DNA of 64,000 nucleotides. It comes from Candidatus Rokubacteria bacterium 13_1_40CM_69_27. Its GTDB lineage: Bacteria > Methylomirabilota > Methylomirabilia > Rokubacteriales > CSP1-6. Position numbers and translations under genes: made by a program. Shown in pieces: positions 51,063 through 59,952 of this stretch. The notes under the pieces are model-generated. The model had not been told where the DNA came from. It searched no databases and was given only the letters and a program-made list of their open reading frames with translations. The stretch lies in contig MNEF01000094.1 in NCBI GenBank assembly GCA_001917535.1, forward strand, positions 24,482-88,481. The letters are read 5' to 3'. Position 1 is the stretch's first letter, and the number at the start of each line of letters is the position of its first letter.

Positions 51063-51395
51063 ATGGCGGCCACGACGGCACACAAGCATCCGAACTACAT
51101 GGCGATCTTCTGGTACCTGGCGGCATTGACGGTGACGGAGCTGGCGGTCATCTTCATGCCACTGCCCAAGCTCACGATCGGCGTGCTCCTGGTGGCGCTG
51201 GCGCTGGGCAAGGCGGCGATGGTGGCGATGTACTTCATGCATCTGAGATTCGAGACCCGGACGCTCGGGCTCATCGCCGTCACGCCCCTCGTCATCGCCA
51301 CGCTGCTGGTCTTCGTCGTGCTCCCCGACGGCTTCGCCGTCGACCACCAGACCGCCGTGAAGAAGCCGGCGGCGCACGCACCCGCCAAGCACTGA
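51063..51395 (+). CDS. cytochrome c oxidase subunit IV family protein
   Basis: HPNYMAIFWYLAALTVTELAVIFMPLPKLTIGVLLVALALGKAAMVAMYFMHLRFE. Confidence 0.87.
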   Translation: MAATTAHKHPNYMAIFWYLAALTVTELAVIFMPLPKLTIGVLLVALALGKAAMVAMYFMHLRFETRTLGLIAVTPLVIATLLVFVVLPDGFAVDHQTAVKKPAAHAPAKH

Positions 51396-51403
51396 CGTGA
51401 GCC

Positions 51404-51772
51404 ATGCCCGTCGAAGACCAGCTGGCCCGGGCCGCTCGCGTCGCCCGGCGGGCCCTGCGCCTGCGGTGCCCCCGGTGCGGGGAGACGCCCCTGTTCCGGG
51501 GCTGGTTCGCCATGGCGCCCGAGTGCCGGTTCTGCGGGCTCCGCTACGAGCGCGCCCAGGGGTACTTCGTGGGCGCAATCTACATCAACTACGGGGTCAC
51601 GACGGTGATCGCCGTCGGCGGATACTTCATCCTCTGGTCGCGGGCCGGGATCTCGACGGCGGCCCAGTTCGCGATCTGGATCCCCTTCCTCGTCGCCTTT
51701 CCGCTCTGGTTCTTCCGCTACAGCCGCAGCCTCTGGCTGGCGCTCGAGTACTTCGTGAACCCCGAACAATAG
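51404..51772 (+). CDS. DUF983-like zinc-ribbon membrane protein
   Basis: LRCPRCGETPLFRGWFAMAPECRFCGLRYERAQGYFVGAIYINYGVT. Confidence 0.83.
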   Translation: MPVEDQLARAARVARRALRLRCPRCGETPLFRGWFAMAPECRFCGLRYERAQGYFVGAIYINYGVTTVIAVGGYFILWSRAGISTAAQFAIWIPFLVAFPLWFFRYSRSLWLALEYFVNPEQ

Positions 51773-51773
51773 T

Positions 51774-51890
51774 CGGAGGGGGCCTCGGCGGCCCCCTCCG
51801 ATGCCTCCCCCCCTTTCTCGGAGGGGGGCTTCGCCCCCCTTCCGATGCCTCCCCCCAGGAAGGGGGCGCGGGCAAAGCCCGCGCTCGAAC
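51774..51890 (+). repeat. family 1 composite element, copy R9
   Basis: TCGGAGGGGGCCTCGGCGGCCCCCTCCGATGCCTCCCCCCCTTTCTCGGAGGGGGGCTTCGCCCCCCTTCCGATGCCTCCCCCCAGG...GCGCGGGCAAAGCCCGCGCTCGAAC after DUF983 stop. Confidence 0.92.
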
Positions 51891-52664
51891 GTGGTGATTC
51901 TCACGCTCGTGCTTCTCCTGTCGCTCGTCCCCGCGGGGAGGGTGGGGGCGGCGTACGAGCAGATCGTGGTGAAGGACGGGGGCGTCCTCGCCGGGGTCGT
52001 GAAGTTGGCCGGCGCGCCGCCCAGGCTCGAGCCCATCCACGTCAACAAGAACCGCGAGGTCTGCGGCGAGGCGAAGGAGTCGGAGGCGCTGGTGGCGGGC
52101 GCCGATCGCGGCGTGCGCGGCAGCGTCATCCTCATCGAGGGCGTCGGGCGGGGCAAGAAGCCGAGCGGCGAGGTCGTGGTGGACAACCACCAGTGCCGAT
52201 TCGTGCCCCACGTGGCCGCGACCATGGTCGGCGAGCGCACGCGCGTGAAGAACTCCGACCCGATCCTGCACAACACCCACGGGTTTCACGCCGGCGCGGC
52301 GGGCTCGGCCGGCAAGCTGACGGTCTTCAACCTGGCCCTCCCCAACGCCGGCCAGGTCATCGAGATCACCAGGAAGCTCGTCAAGCCCGGCCCCGTCCGC
52401 GTGCTGTGCGACGCCCACACGCACATGTTCGGCTGGCTCTACGTCCACGACAGCCCCTACGTCGCCGTCACCGACGAACGGGGCGCATTCCGCATCGACG
52501 GAGTGCCGCCGGGCCGATACCGGGTCACCATGTGGCACGAAGGGTTCCGCCCCCAGGGTGTGGACAAGGACGGGCGCCCCCTCTACGACGGGGTGCGGAC
52601 GGTCACGAAAGAGGTCACGATCGCGCCCAACGCCACCGCGACGGTCGAGTTCGAGCTGCGCTGA
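51891..52664 (+). CDS. exported cupredoxin-like protein, paralogous to 44265-44975
   Basis: GTG start; CRFVPHVAATMVGERTRVKNSDPILHNTHGF; VLCDAHTHMFGWLYVHDSPYVAVT. Confidence 0.72.
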   Translation: MVILTLVLLLSLVPAGRVGAAYEQIVVKDGGVLAGVVKLAGAPPRLEPIHVNKNREVCGEAKESEALVAGADRGVRGSVILIEGVGRGKKPSGEVVVDNHQCRFVPHVAATMVGERTRVKNSDPILHNTHGFHAGAAGSAGKLTVFNLALPNAGQVIEITRKLVKPGPVRVLCDAHTHMFGWLYVHDSPYVAVTDERGAFRIDGVPPGRYRVTMWHEGFRPQGVDKDGRPLYDGVRTVTKEVTIAPNATATVEFELR

Positions 52665-52690
52665 GCGCTCACGAGCGAGGGGGAGAGTCC

Positions 52691-54589
52691 ATGTACAAGC
52701 ACATCTACGTTCCGGTGGACAACTCGGAGTACTCGAACCGGGCGATCGACCTGGCCGTCGAGCTGGGTCAGGCGTTCGGCGCGAAGCTGACGGGTTGTCA
52801 CGTGTACGCCGCCCGCTTGCACGACTACCGGTTCAAGCAGATGGAGTACACGTTGCCGGAAGAGTACAAGGACGAGCAGGAGCTCGAGCGCCAGCGAAAG
52901 ATCCACGACTCCCTCATCGCCATGGGGCTGCAGCTCATCTCCGACTCCTATCTCGACGTGATGGCCCGGAAGGCCGAGGGGGCCGGGCTCGGCTTCGAGC
53001 GCAAGATGATGGACGGCAAGCACTACAAGGCGCTCATCGAGGACGCCCGGGCCACCGGCTACGACCTCGTCATCATGGGCGCCCTCGGCATGGGCGCCGT
53101 CAAGGACAGCCAGCTGGGGTCGGTGACCGAGCGCTTCGTGCGTCGGGTCTCCACGGACACGCTCGTCGTCCGCAACCACGACCCGCTGCGGGACCAGCAG
53201 GGCGCGATCGTGGTCGGACTCGACGGCTCGCCCCAGTCCTTCAACGGCCTCAAGGTCGGCATCGCGCTTTCAAAATCGCTGGGCCGGCCCCTGCAGGCGG
53301 TGGCTGTCTATGACCCCTATCTTCATTACGCGATGTTCAATGGCATCGTCGGAGTCCTGAACGAGAAGGCGTCCAAGATCTTCCGCTTCAAGGAACAAGA
53401 ACAACTCCACGAGGAGATCATCGATACGGGACTGGCCAAGATCTACCAGTCGCATCTGGAAATCGGCCGCAAGCTCGCCGCGGAGGATGGGGTCGATCTG
53501 GCGATCACGCTGCTCGATGGGAAATGTTTCGAGAAAATCCTCACCTTCGCGCGCAAGGAGCAGCCCTGGCTGCTCATCCTGGGCCGCATCGGCGTCCACT
53601 CCGACGAGAGCGAGGTGGACCTCGGCTCCAACACCGAGAACCTCCTGCGGCTGGCGCCCTGCAACGTGCTGCTGACGGGCGGCACGTTCTACCCGCCGCT
53701 TGACGTGAAGGCCGAGGAGATCATCGCGTGGACGGAGGAGGCCGAGGCCCGCATGGAGCGTGTGCCGCCCCAGGTCAAGGGCGTGGCCCGTACCGCCCTC
53801 CTCCGCTATGCCATCGAGCAGGGCCACACGGTCATCACCAACAAGGTCATCGACGAAGCGATGGCGATCTTCATGCCCACCCGCATGGCCGAGAAGATGC
53901 AGATCATGGCCGAGGACCTCGCCGTGGCCAGCCTCCGCAAGGAGCAGCAGGCGGCCACCGCCATCTGCTCGATCTGCGGCTATACCGTCAAGGGGCCCAA
54001 CGCCGTGGTGGCGTGCCCGGTGTGCCGGGCGGGGGCGGACAAGTTCCAGGTCATCACACGCGACGTCGTCGAGACGATCGCGGCCCAGGAGGGCGGCATC
54101 GGGGAGGAGGAGCCGATGCCGGGCGTGCCGGTGAAGTGGTCGGCCGACGCCCGCGACGCGCTCCGCGAAGTGACCGACGCCTACCTGCGCCGCCGGGCCA
54201 AGGCCCGGGTCGAGAAGTACGCGCGGTCGAAGAAGATCCCCGTGATCACCTGTGCGCTGGCCCTGCCCATGATCGAGGAGACGGTCGGCCGGGAGAAGCT
54301 CGGCGCCGGGTGGGACACACTGCTGGCCAAGACGAAGTTCGAGCCGGCGGCGGCGCCGGCAGCCGACACCAGCGGCGCGTTCGCCTGGACCGAGGAGGCG
54401 GCGGCCCGCCTCAACCGGGTGCCGGCCGGCTTCATGCGCGACATGACGCGCGAGGAGATCGAGCGGGTTGCCACCGACAAGGGTCTCACCACGATCGACC
54501 TGACGACCTGCGAGGAGGGGATCGGCCACGCGCGGGAGACCATGAACGAGGTGATCGCCGGGTACGTGTCGAACAAGAAGCCCCGGTAG
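52691..54589 (+). CDS. two universal-stress domains fused to PCP_red-like repeats and a rubredoxin-like CxxC/CxxC site
   Basis: MYKHIYVPVDNSEYSNRAIDLAVELGQAFGAKLTGCHVYA; IIAWTEEAEARMERVPPQVKGVARTALLRYAIEQG; CSICGYTVKGPNAVVACPVCRAGADKF; two further PCP_red-like units. Confidence 0.82.
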   Translation: MYKHIYVPVDNSEYSNRAIDLAVELGQAFGAKLTGCHVYAARLHDYRFKQMEYTLPEEYKDEQELERQRKIHDSLIAMGLQLISDSYLDVMARKAEGAGLGFERKMMDGKHYKALIEDARATGYDLVIMGALGMGAVKDSQLGSVTERFVRRVSTDTLVVRNHDPLRDQQGAIVVGLDGSPQSFNGLKVGIALSKSLGRPLQAVAVYDPYLHYAMFNGIVGVLNEKASKIFRFKEQEQLHEEIIDTGLAKIYQSHLEIGRKLAAEDGVDLAITLLDGKCFEKILTFARKEQPWLLILGRIGVHSDESEVDLGSNTENLLRLAPCNVLLTGGTFYPPLDVKAEEIIAWTEEAEARMERVPPQVKGVARTALLRYAIEQGHTVITNKVIDEAMAIFMPTRMAEKMQIMAEDLAVASLRKEQQAATAICSICGYTVKGPNAVVACPVCRAGADKFQVITRDVVETIAAQEGGIGEEEPMPGVPVKWSADARDALREVTDAYLRRRAKARVEKYARSKKIPVITCALALPMIEETVGREKLGAGWDTLLAKTKFEPAAAPAADTSGAFAWTEEAAARLNRVPAGFMRDMTREEIERVATDKGLTTIDLTTCEEGIGHARETMNEVIAGYVSNKKPR

Positions 54590-54596
54590 GCGTCGC

Positions 54597-54773
54597 GGTG
54601 GTCGGCGCACCGGGGTCTGGGGTCGGCGTGGGGTCCGGCGACCACGAGCGCGGCGGCGTTGGTCGCGTCGCGTGATCCATACGATGGTGTGCGCGCGGTC
54701 ATCCTCGCCAAGAAACGGGTCGGCGGACCCCACGCCGACCCCAGACCCCGACGCCCCGACACCGCAGCGCTGC
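54597..54773 (+). repeat. family 2 hairpin element, copy B
   Basis: Perfect 27-bp inverted repeat CGGGGTCTGGGGTCGGCGTGGGGTCCG at 54611-54637 / 54724-54750, imperfect extension outward; core CGACCACGAGCGCGGCGGCGTTGGTCGC...GAAACGGGTC. Confidence 0.85.
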
Positions 54774-54813
54774 CCGCGGTCTTCCTTCGACCCTCGCCAA
54801 CGCTCTCAGCATC

Positions 54814-56127
54814 ATGGCTGATCCGTACACCGCGTACAGCGTGTCCTGGAACCTCACGCAGCGGTGCAACCTGGAGTGCGCGCACTGCTACATGTCGGCC
54901 TTCGCCGGGGCCGACACGCGCGGCGAGCTCGGGACCGCGGAGTGCCGACGGGTCATCGACGAGATCGCGCTCGTCAACCCCAACGTCTTCCTGATCCTCA
55001 CCGGCGGCGAGCCGCTGCTGCGGCGGGACATCTGGGACATCGCCGCCTACGCCGCCGAGAAGCGCTTCACGACGGTCTTGGGGACGAACGGGGTGCTCCT
55101 CGGCGAGAGGGAAGCGCAGCTGATGCGCCGGCACGGCGTGCTGGGCGCTTCGATCAGTCTCGACTCCACTGATCCGGCCCGGCACGACGCCTTCCGCCAC
55201 CTGGCCGGGGCGTGGCAGGGAGCGGTCCGCGCGACGAAGGTGCTCGCGGAGGCGGGGCTCGACTTCTCTCTGCACATGTCCGTCACCGACTGGAACGTGA
55301 ACGAGGTCCCCGCCATGATCGACCTGGCCCGGGCGCTGGGCGCCCAGGTGCTCAACCTCTTCTTCCTGGTGCGCACCGGGCGGGGCCGGGACCTCACCGA
55401 CATCGACGCCGCGGCCTACGAGCGGATCCTGACATACCTGGCCGAGGCCCAGGGGACGGGGGCCCGGACGGGCTTCGAAGATCCCTGGTCGGCGCCGGTG
55501 GGGCGGGCCGACGGCCTGTTGATCCGCGCCAAGTGCGCGCCCCACTTCCGCCGCATCCTCTGGCAGCGGAACCCCGAATCGCCGCTGCTCCGGAACTACG
55601 CCCACGGCTCGTGTCCAGCAGGCAAGTACTACTGCCGCATCACGCCCGAAGGCGACGTGACACCGTGCCCCTACATGCCCGTGGCGGCCGGCAATCTCCG
55701 CCGTCAGTCATTCGCCGACCTCTGGCGCCAGGCCTCCGTCTTCGCCGATCTCCGAGAGCCGAAGCTGGGCGGACGCTGCGGCGTCTGCGAGTTCTCCAAG
55801 ATCTGCGGGGGCTGCCGCTGTCGCGCCTACGCGACCTCCGGCGATTATCTGGCCGAGGATCCCGCGTGTGGGTACCAGCCCGGCGCTCTCGGCGGGAAGG
55901 TCATCGAGCTGCCGGCCACGCTCACGTTCGGCCTGCCGGTCGCCTACGAGCTGGCCTGGGAGGAGGCGGCGCGCGCGCGGCTTCAGGCGATCCCGTCCTT
56001 CGCCCGCGGGATGGTGGTGAAGGCCGTGGAGGCGTACGCCCGCAGACGCGGCGAGACCGTGATCACGCCCGCGCTGCTCGCCGACGTGCGCGCGCGCTGG
56101 GGTGGTCGCTTCCGGCCCCAGGCATGA
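54814..56127 (+). CDS. radical SAM/SPASM protein with C-terminal PCP_red-like domain (heme-maturation-type, NirJ/AhbD-like)
   Basis: WNLTQRCNLECAHCYMSAF; ILTGGEPLLRRDIW; CGVCEFSKICGGCRCRAYATSGDYLAEDPACGY; C-terminal WEEAARARLQAIPSFARGMVVKAVEAYARRRG. Confidence 0.88.
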   Translation: MADPYTAYSVSWNLTQRCNLECAHCYMSAFAGADTRGELGTAECRRVIDEIALVNPNVFLILTGGEPLLRRDIWDIAAYAAEKRFTTVLGTNGVLLGEREAQLMRRHGVLGASISLDSTDPARHDAFRHLAGAWQGAVRATKVLAEAGLDFSLHMSVTDWNVNEVPAMIDLARALGAQVLNLFFLVRTGRGRDLTDIDAAAYERILTYLAEAQGTGARTGFEDPWSAPVGRADGLLIRAKCAPHFRRILWQRNPESPLLRNYAHGSCPAGKYYCRITPEGDVTPCPYMPVAAGNLRRQSFADLWRQASVFADLREPKLGGRCGVCEFSKICGGCRCRAYATSGDYLAEDPACGYQPGALGGKVIELPATLTFGLPVAYELAWEEAARARLQAIPSFARGMVVKAVEAYARRRGETVITPALLADVRARWGGRFRPQA

Positions 56128-56558
56128 GTGGGACCGATCGGTTCCGTCTCGCCGCGCGGGCCTACTTCGCCTACGGCGTCGTCTACTGGGTCGGCGGGGT
56201 CTACCTCCTCGCTCACGGCGTCGGCGTGGCCGGCGGTGCCGCGGCCGGGCAGAGGGCCTCCCTCGGACTGTGGGCCGTCATGGGGCTCGTCCTCGTCTTC
56301 CTCGTCCCTTTTCTCTTGCGCCATCCGCGCGCCTGGTTCGAGCGCTGGATCGTCTCGCGCCGGGACTTCGCCCGGATCCTGGCCCTCTTCATGGCCTTCC
56401 GGGCCTTCAAGGTGGGCGAAGTCGCGCTCCGCTCCGGTGGCGGGTCGGTGGCGGCGCCCTGGGGTGTCGTCACGTTCCAGGCCGGGGCCGTGGTCTTCTT
56501 CTTCGTGACCGTGGTGGCGCTCGTCTGCGTCGCGCTGGCGGCCTGGGGGGACGAATGA
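56124..56558 (+). CDS. hypothetical membrane protein
   Basis: ATGA overlap with radical SAM gene; about four hydrophobic segments. Confidence 0.6.
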   Translation: MSGTDRFRLAARAYFAYGVVYWVGGVYLLAHGVGVAGGAAAGQRASLGLWAVMGLVLVFLVPFLLRHPRAWFERWIVSRRDFARILALFMAFRAFKVGEVALRSGGGSVAAPWGVVTFQAGAVVFFFVTVVALVCVALAAWGDE

Positions 56559-57418
56559 AGCGCTACAAGGACGTCGCGGGCGATGGCGGCTCGAACGTCG
56601 TCGGCCAGGTCGCCGCGCAGCAGGAGCGGCTGCGTCAGCGCTTGGCTGGGGTCCGCTCGATCCTGGCCGTCGTTTCGGGCAAGGGCGGAGTGGGCAAGTC
56701 CACCCTCACCGCGGGTCTGGCCGGCTGCTTCGCCGCCGCCGGCTGGCGCGTGGGCGTGCTGGACGCCGACCTCAACGGCCCCACGATGGCCAAGATGCTC
56801 GGCGTCCGCGGCCGCCGGCTGGTGATGGCCGGCGACGCCGTCGAGCCGCCCGTGTCCGCGCGGGGCATCAAGGTGATGTCGATGGACCTGCTGCTCGCCT
56901 CGGACTCGACCCCGCTCACGTGGCAGGCGCCGACGCAGGAGGAGGCGCACACCTGGCGCGGCAGCATGGAGGCGCAGGCGCTGCGGGAGTTTCTGGCCGA
57001 CACCAACTGGGGCGGGCTGGATGTCCTGGTGATCGACCTGCCGCCCGGCACTGACCGGCTGGCCACCGTCGCTTCCCTGGTGCCCAGGCTGGCTGGAACG
57101 ATCGTCGTCACCATCTCCTCGGACGTCTCGCAGCTCGTCGTCAGGAAATCGATCACGGTGGCGCGCCAGGCCCAGGCGCCCGTGCTCGGGCTCGTGGAGA
57201 ACATGGCGGGGCTCTTCCCGGGCCCCGACGCCGCTGTGCTGGCCGAGGAGGCGGGGATCCCGTTCCTGGGCAGCGTGCCCTTCGATCGCGCGCTCGCCGC
57301 GGCGACGGATCGGGGCGATCCCTTCATCGTCTCGCACGCGGGCAGCGAGGCCGCGCGTCAGCTGACCGCGATCGCCACCAAGATCCGCGCCGCGATCACG
57401 CATCCCGCGAGCGTCTGA
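56555..57418 (+). CDS. Mrp/NBP35-family P-loop ATPase
   Basis: ILAVVSGKGGVGKSTLTAGLAGCFAAAGWRVGVLDADLNGPTMAKMLG; VLVIDLPPGTDRL. Confidence 0.9.
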   Translation: MKRYKDVAGDGGSNVVGQVAAQQERLRQRLAGVRSILAVVSGKGGVGKSTLTAGLAGCFAAAGWRVGVLDADLNGPTMAKMLGVRGRRLVMAGDAVEPPVSARGIKVMSMDLLLASDSTPLTWQAPTQEEAHTWRGSMEAQALREFLADTNWGGLDVLVIDLPPGTDRLATVASLVPRLAGTIVVTISSDVSQLVVRKSITVARQAQAPVLGLVENMAGLFPGPDAAVLAEEAGIPFLGSVPFDRALAAATDRGDPFIVSHAGSEAARQLTAIATKIRAAITHPASV

Positions 57419-57428
57419 CCAGGACCGG

Positions 57429-57551
57429 GGACTGAGGTGGGGGCCATCCCGCTCGACCACGCTAGCGACACCGCGCGAGCCCCATCTCCTGCGCGCGATG
57501 CCACGACGCCCAGAAGCCACGGGTCTCGCAGGATGGCACCTACCTCAGTCC
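57429..57551 (+). repeat. family 2 hairpin element, copy C
   Basis: Arms 57429-57452 / 57528-57551 complementary 21/24; core TCGACCACGCTAGCGAC...CCCATCTCC...CCACGGGTCTC. Confidence 0.8.
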
Positions 57552-57579
57552 TTGCGTTCAGCTCGGTGCTCGCCGGCGC

Positions 57580-58092
57580 GTGACCGCGAGGTTCTGCATC
57601 AGGTGCGGCCAGCGGCTCGCCACCGTGCGGGAGGACGGCCACCGGCGGCGACGTTGCCGCGCCTGCGGGTGGACCTTCTACAGCAATCCGGTCCCGGCGG
57701 CGGTGGCGCTGATCGAGCGTCGCGGCCGCGTGCTCTTGACTCGCCGTGGCCGACCACCCCACGCGGGCACCTGGGACCTCCCCGGCGGCTTCCTGGAGGC
57801 CGATGAGACCCCGGAGCGCGGCCTGCGGAGAGAGCTCCGAGAGGAGCTGGGAATCGGCGCGCGTGGCCTGCGCCTGCTGGGGTTCGCGACCGATCGCTAC
57901 GGTCCGAAGGGGTTTCCGCTGCTGACGCTGGTGTTCCGGGTGAGGCCGGCGCCGGGACCGATCCGCGCCGGTGACGACGTCACCGAGGCGCGCTGGTTTC
58001 CCAAGGGCCGAGTGCCTTTCGGGGCGATCGCCTTCCGGTCACTGCGGAGACTGTTGCGCGACGCTCTCCGGCGGGGGCTTCGAGGCAGTTGA
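57580..58092 (+). CDS. NUDIX hydrolase with N-terminal zinc ribbon
   Basis: FCIRCGQRLATVREDGHRRRRCRACGW; LPGGFLEADETPERGLRRELREELGI. Confidence 0.87.
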   Translation: MTARFCIRCGQRLATVREDGHRRRRCRACGWTFYSNPVPAAVALIERRGRVLLTRRGRPPHAGTWDLPGGFLEADETPERGLRRELREELGIGARGLRLLGFATDRYGPKGFPLLTLVFRVRPAPGPIRAGDDVTEARWFPKGRVPFGAIAFRSLRRLLRDALRRGLRGS

Positions 58093-58104
58093 GGTGAGCG
58101 CCGT

Positions 58105-58180
58105 TTGAGCGCCGGCTGTGCCGGCGCAACCCTTCCTGGGGGAGGGTTCGGAGGGGGCCGTCGAGGCCCCCTCCGACTGT
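58105..58180 (-). repeat. family 1 two-hairpin element, copy R10
   Basis: TTTGAGCGCCGGCTGTGCCGGCGCAACCCTTCCTGGGGGAGGGTTCGGAGGGGGCCGTCGAGGCCCCCTCCGA abutting the stop of the minus gene at 58181. Confidence 0.92.
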
Positions 58181-58897
58181 TTAGCGGGGGCAGGTGACGC
58201 CCTTCTCCATCTCGTAGTTGGCGACCTTGTAGGTGGCCACGAAGTTGTCGTCCCAGGCCGTGAGCTTGAGCTGGCCCAATCCCATCTCGCCGTCCCAGCC
58301 GAGCACGCGGGCCCCGTCGGCGAGCTGGCCGATGGAGGCGCGGCCGGCCAGATAGTCCACTGTCGCCGACTTCGCGATGAATACCGCCATCGTCTCGTGG
58401 ACCGGACGATCGGAGGCGGCGCGGGGGCCCTGCTTGAGCCACTCGAGAATGATCGTGAAGCCGTCGAGCGACGCATCGGCCATCAACGCCTTGTCGGCGG
58501 CCATCCGTTTCAGCAGCGGGCCGACGTAGCGGGAGAACATCGCCGAGGCGCGCTGCTCCACCTTGAGGTTAGCGAACTCCGGCGACGGATCCTGCTCGAT
58601 GTAGACGCGCATCGAGAGGTACCGGTCGTCCTGCGTCGCGCCCTTCGGGCGGAAGAAGCCGATGGACTGCTTCTGCACCTCCAGCCACGGCAGGCAATGG
58701 TAGACCGTCCCGTTCAGCTCGCTGAGCGCGCGCGCATGGTTCGTGGCCAGCTGCCGCGCCTTGTCGGAGGTGTACTGGTCCGTCGGGAGAATGCGGTCTT
58801 CCGGGGCCGCCCCCCAGGCCCCGGGCGCGGCCCAGAGCCCGACGAGCGCGATGAGCGCGAAGATCCTCTTGGCAGGGCGGAGGCTGTAGGTGATCAT
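58181..58897 (-). CDS. hypothetical exported protein
   Basis: KRIFALIALVGLWAAPGAWGAAPEDRILP signal peptide. Confidence 0.6.
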   Translation of the reverse strand: MITYSLRPAKRIFALIALVGLWAAPGAWGAAPEDRILPTDQYTSDKARQLATNHARALSELNGTVYHCLPWLEVQKQSIGFFRPKGATQDDRYLSMRVYIEQDPSPEFANLKVEQRASAMFSRYVGPLLKRMAADKALMADASLDGFTIILEWLKQGPRAASDRPVHETMAVFIAKSATVDYLAGRASIGQLADGARVLGWDGEMGLGQLKLTAWDDNFVATYKVANYEMEKGVTCPR

Positions 58898-59070
58898 GAA
58901 CGCGTCGCGCTGCACGGAAAATGCCAGAAATCAGACTGTCGCGATTTTGCCCGGTTGAGGGCGCGGCGCTCGCCGCCCGATGCCATGGATGGCGACAAAA
59001 TGACCCGGCCTTGACCGCCCGCGTCCTCCAGCCCTGCGACGTGATAGACTCCCTGGGGCAAGGAGCCTCG

Positions 59071-59952
59071 ATGGACCCGCTGAAGATCCACGCCCTGCCG
59101 GGAAGCTTCCGGCGTCCCGTCCTGGTCATGGCCTTCACCGGCTGGAACGACGCGGCGGAGGCGGCCACGACGGCGGCGCGCTATCTGACGGCGTCGTTTC
59201 ACGCCGAGCGGTTCGCCGAGATCGAGCCCGAGGACTTCTATCACTTTGGGCTCACACGGCCGAATGTCCGCTTCAAGGCCGGCTCGCAGGTCGAGCGCGA
59301 GATCGTCTGGCCGGCCACGGAGTTCTCGATCGTTCAGTCGCCCACGCTCGGGCGCGATGTGATCGTCGGCGTGGCCCCTGAGCCCCACCTGAGGTGGAAG
59401 GCGTACTGCAACACGGTGTTGGGGCTGGCACGGGTGTGCGAGGCGACCCTGGTGCTGACCCTGGGCGCGCTCCTGGCCGAGGTGGCGCACACGAAGCCCG
59501 TCCGGCTCGTCGGTGGCGCCTCCGACCCCGAGCTGGCCGCCCTCCTGGGAATCCGGCCCACCAGTTATGAGGGCCCCACGGGCATCGTGGGCGTACTGAA
59601 CACCATCTGCCGCGAGCGGGGTATGCGGACGGCGAGCCTCTGGGCCAACGTTCCCCACTACATCTCCGGCATCGAAAACCCCAAGGCGTCGCTGGCGCTG
59701 GTACGGCGGGCGCTCGGCCTGCTCGGAGCCAGCCTGGACCTGAGCGATCTGGAAGAGGCGGGCCGACAGTTCGACCAGAACCTGGCGGAGGTCGTCGCCC
59801 AGAACACGAAGATTGCCAACTACGTGGCCAAGCTCGAGGCGCGGGAGGCCGACGAGGAGGAAGGCCGGGGTCGGGAGGAGAGCGATCTGCCGCCCGCCTC
59901 GGAGCTCGTCGCGGAGATCGAGCAGTTCCTCCGCCAGCAGCGACCGGAGTGA
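59071..59952 (+). CDS. PAC2 family protein
   Basis: MAFTGWNDAAEAATTAARYL; RPTSYEGPTGIVGVLNTICRERGMRTASLWANVPHYI. Confidence 0.87.
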   Translation: MDPLKIHALPGSFRRPVLVMAFTGWNDAAEAATTAARYLTASFHAERFAEIEPEDFYHFGLTRPNVRFKAGSQVEREIVWPATEFSIVQSPTLGRDVIVGVAPEPHLRWKAYCNTVLGLARVCEATLVLTLGALLAEVAHTKPVRLVGGASDPELAALLGIRPTSYEGPTGIVGVLNTICRERGMRTASLWANVPHYISGIENPKASLALVRRALGLLGASLDLSDLEEAGRQFDQNLAEVVAQNTKIANYVAKLEAREADEEEGRGREESDLPPASELVAEIEQFLRQQRPE

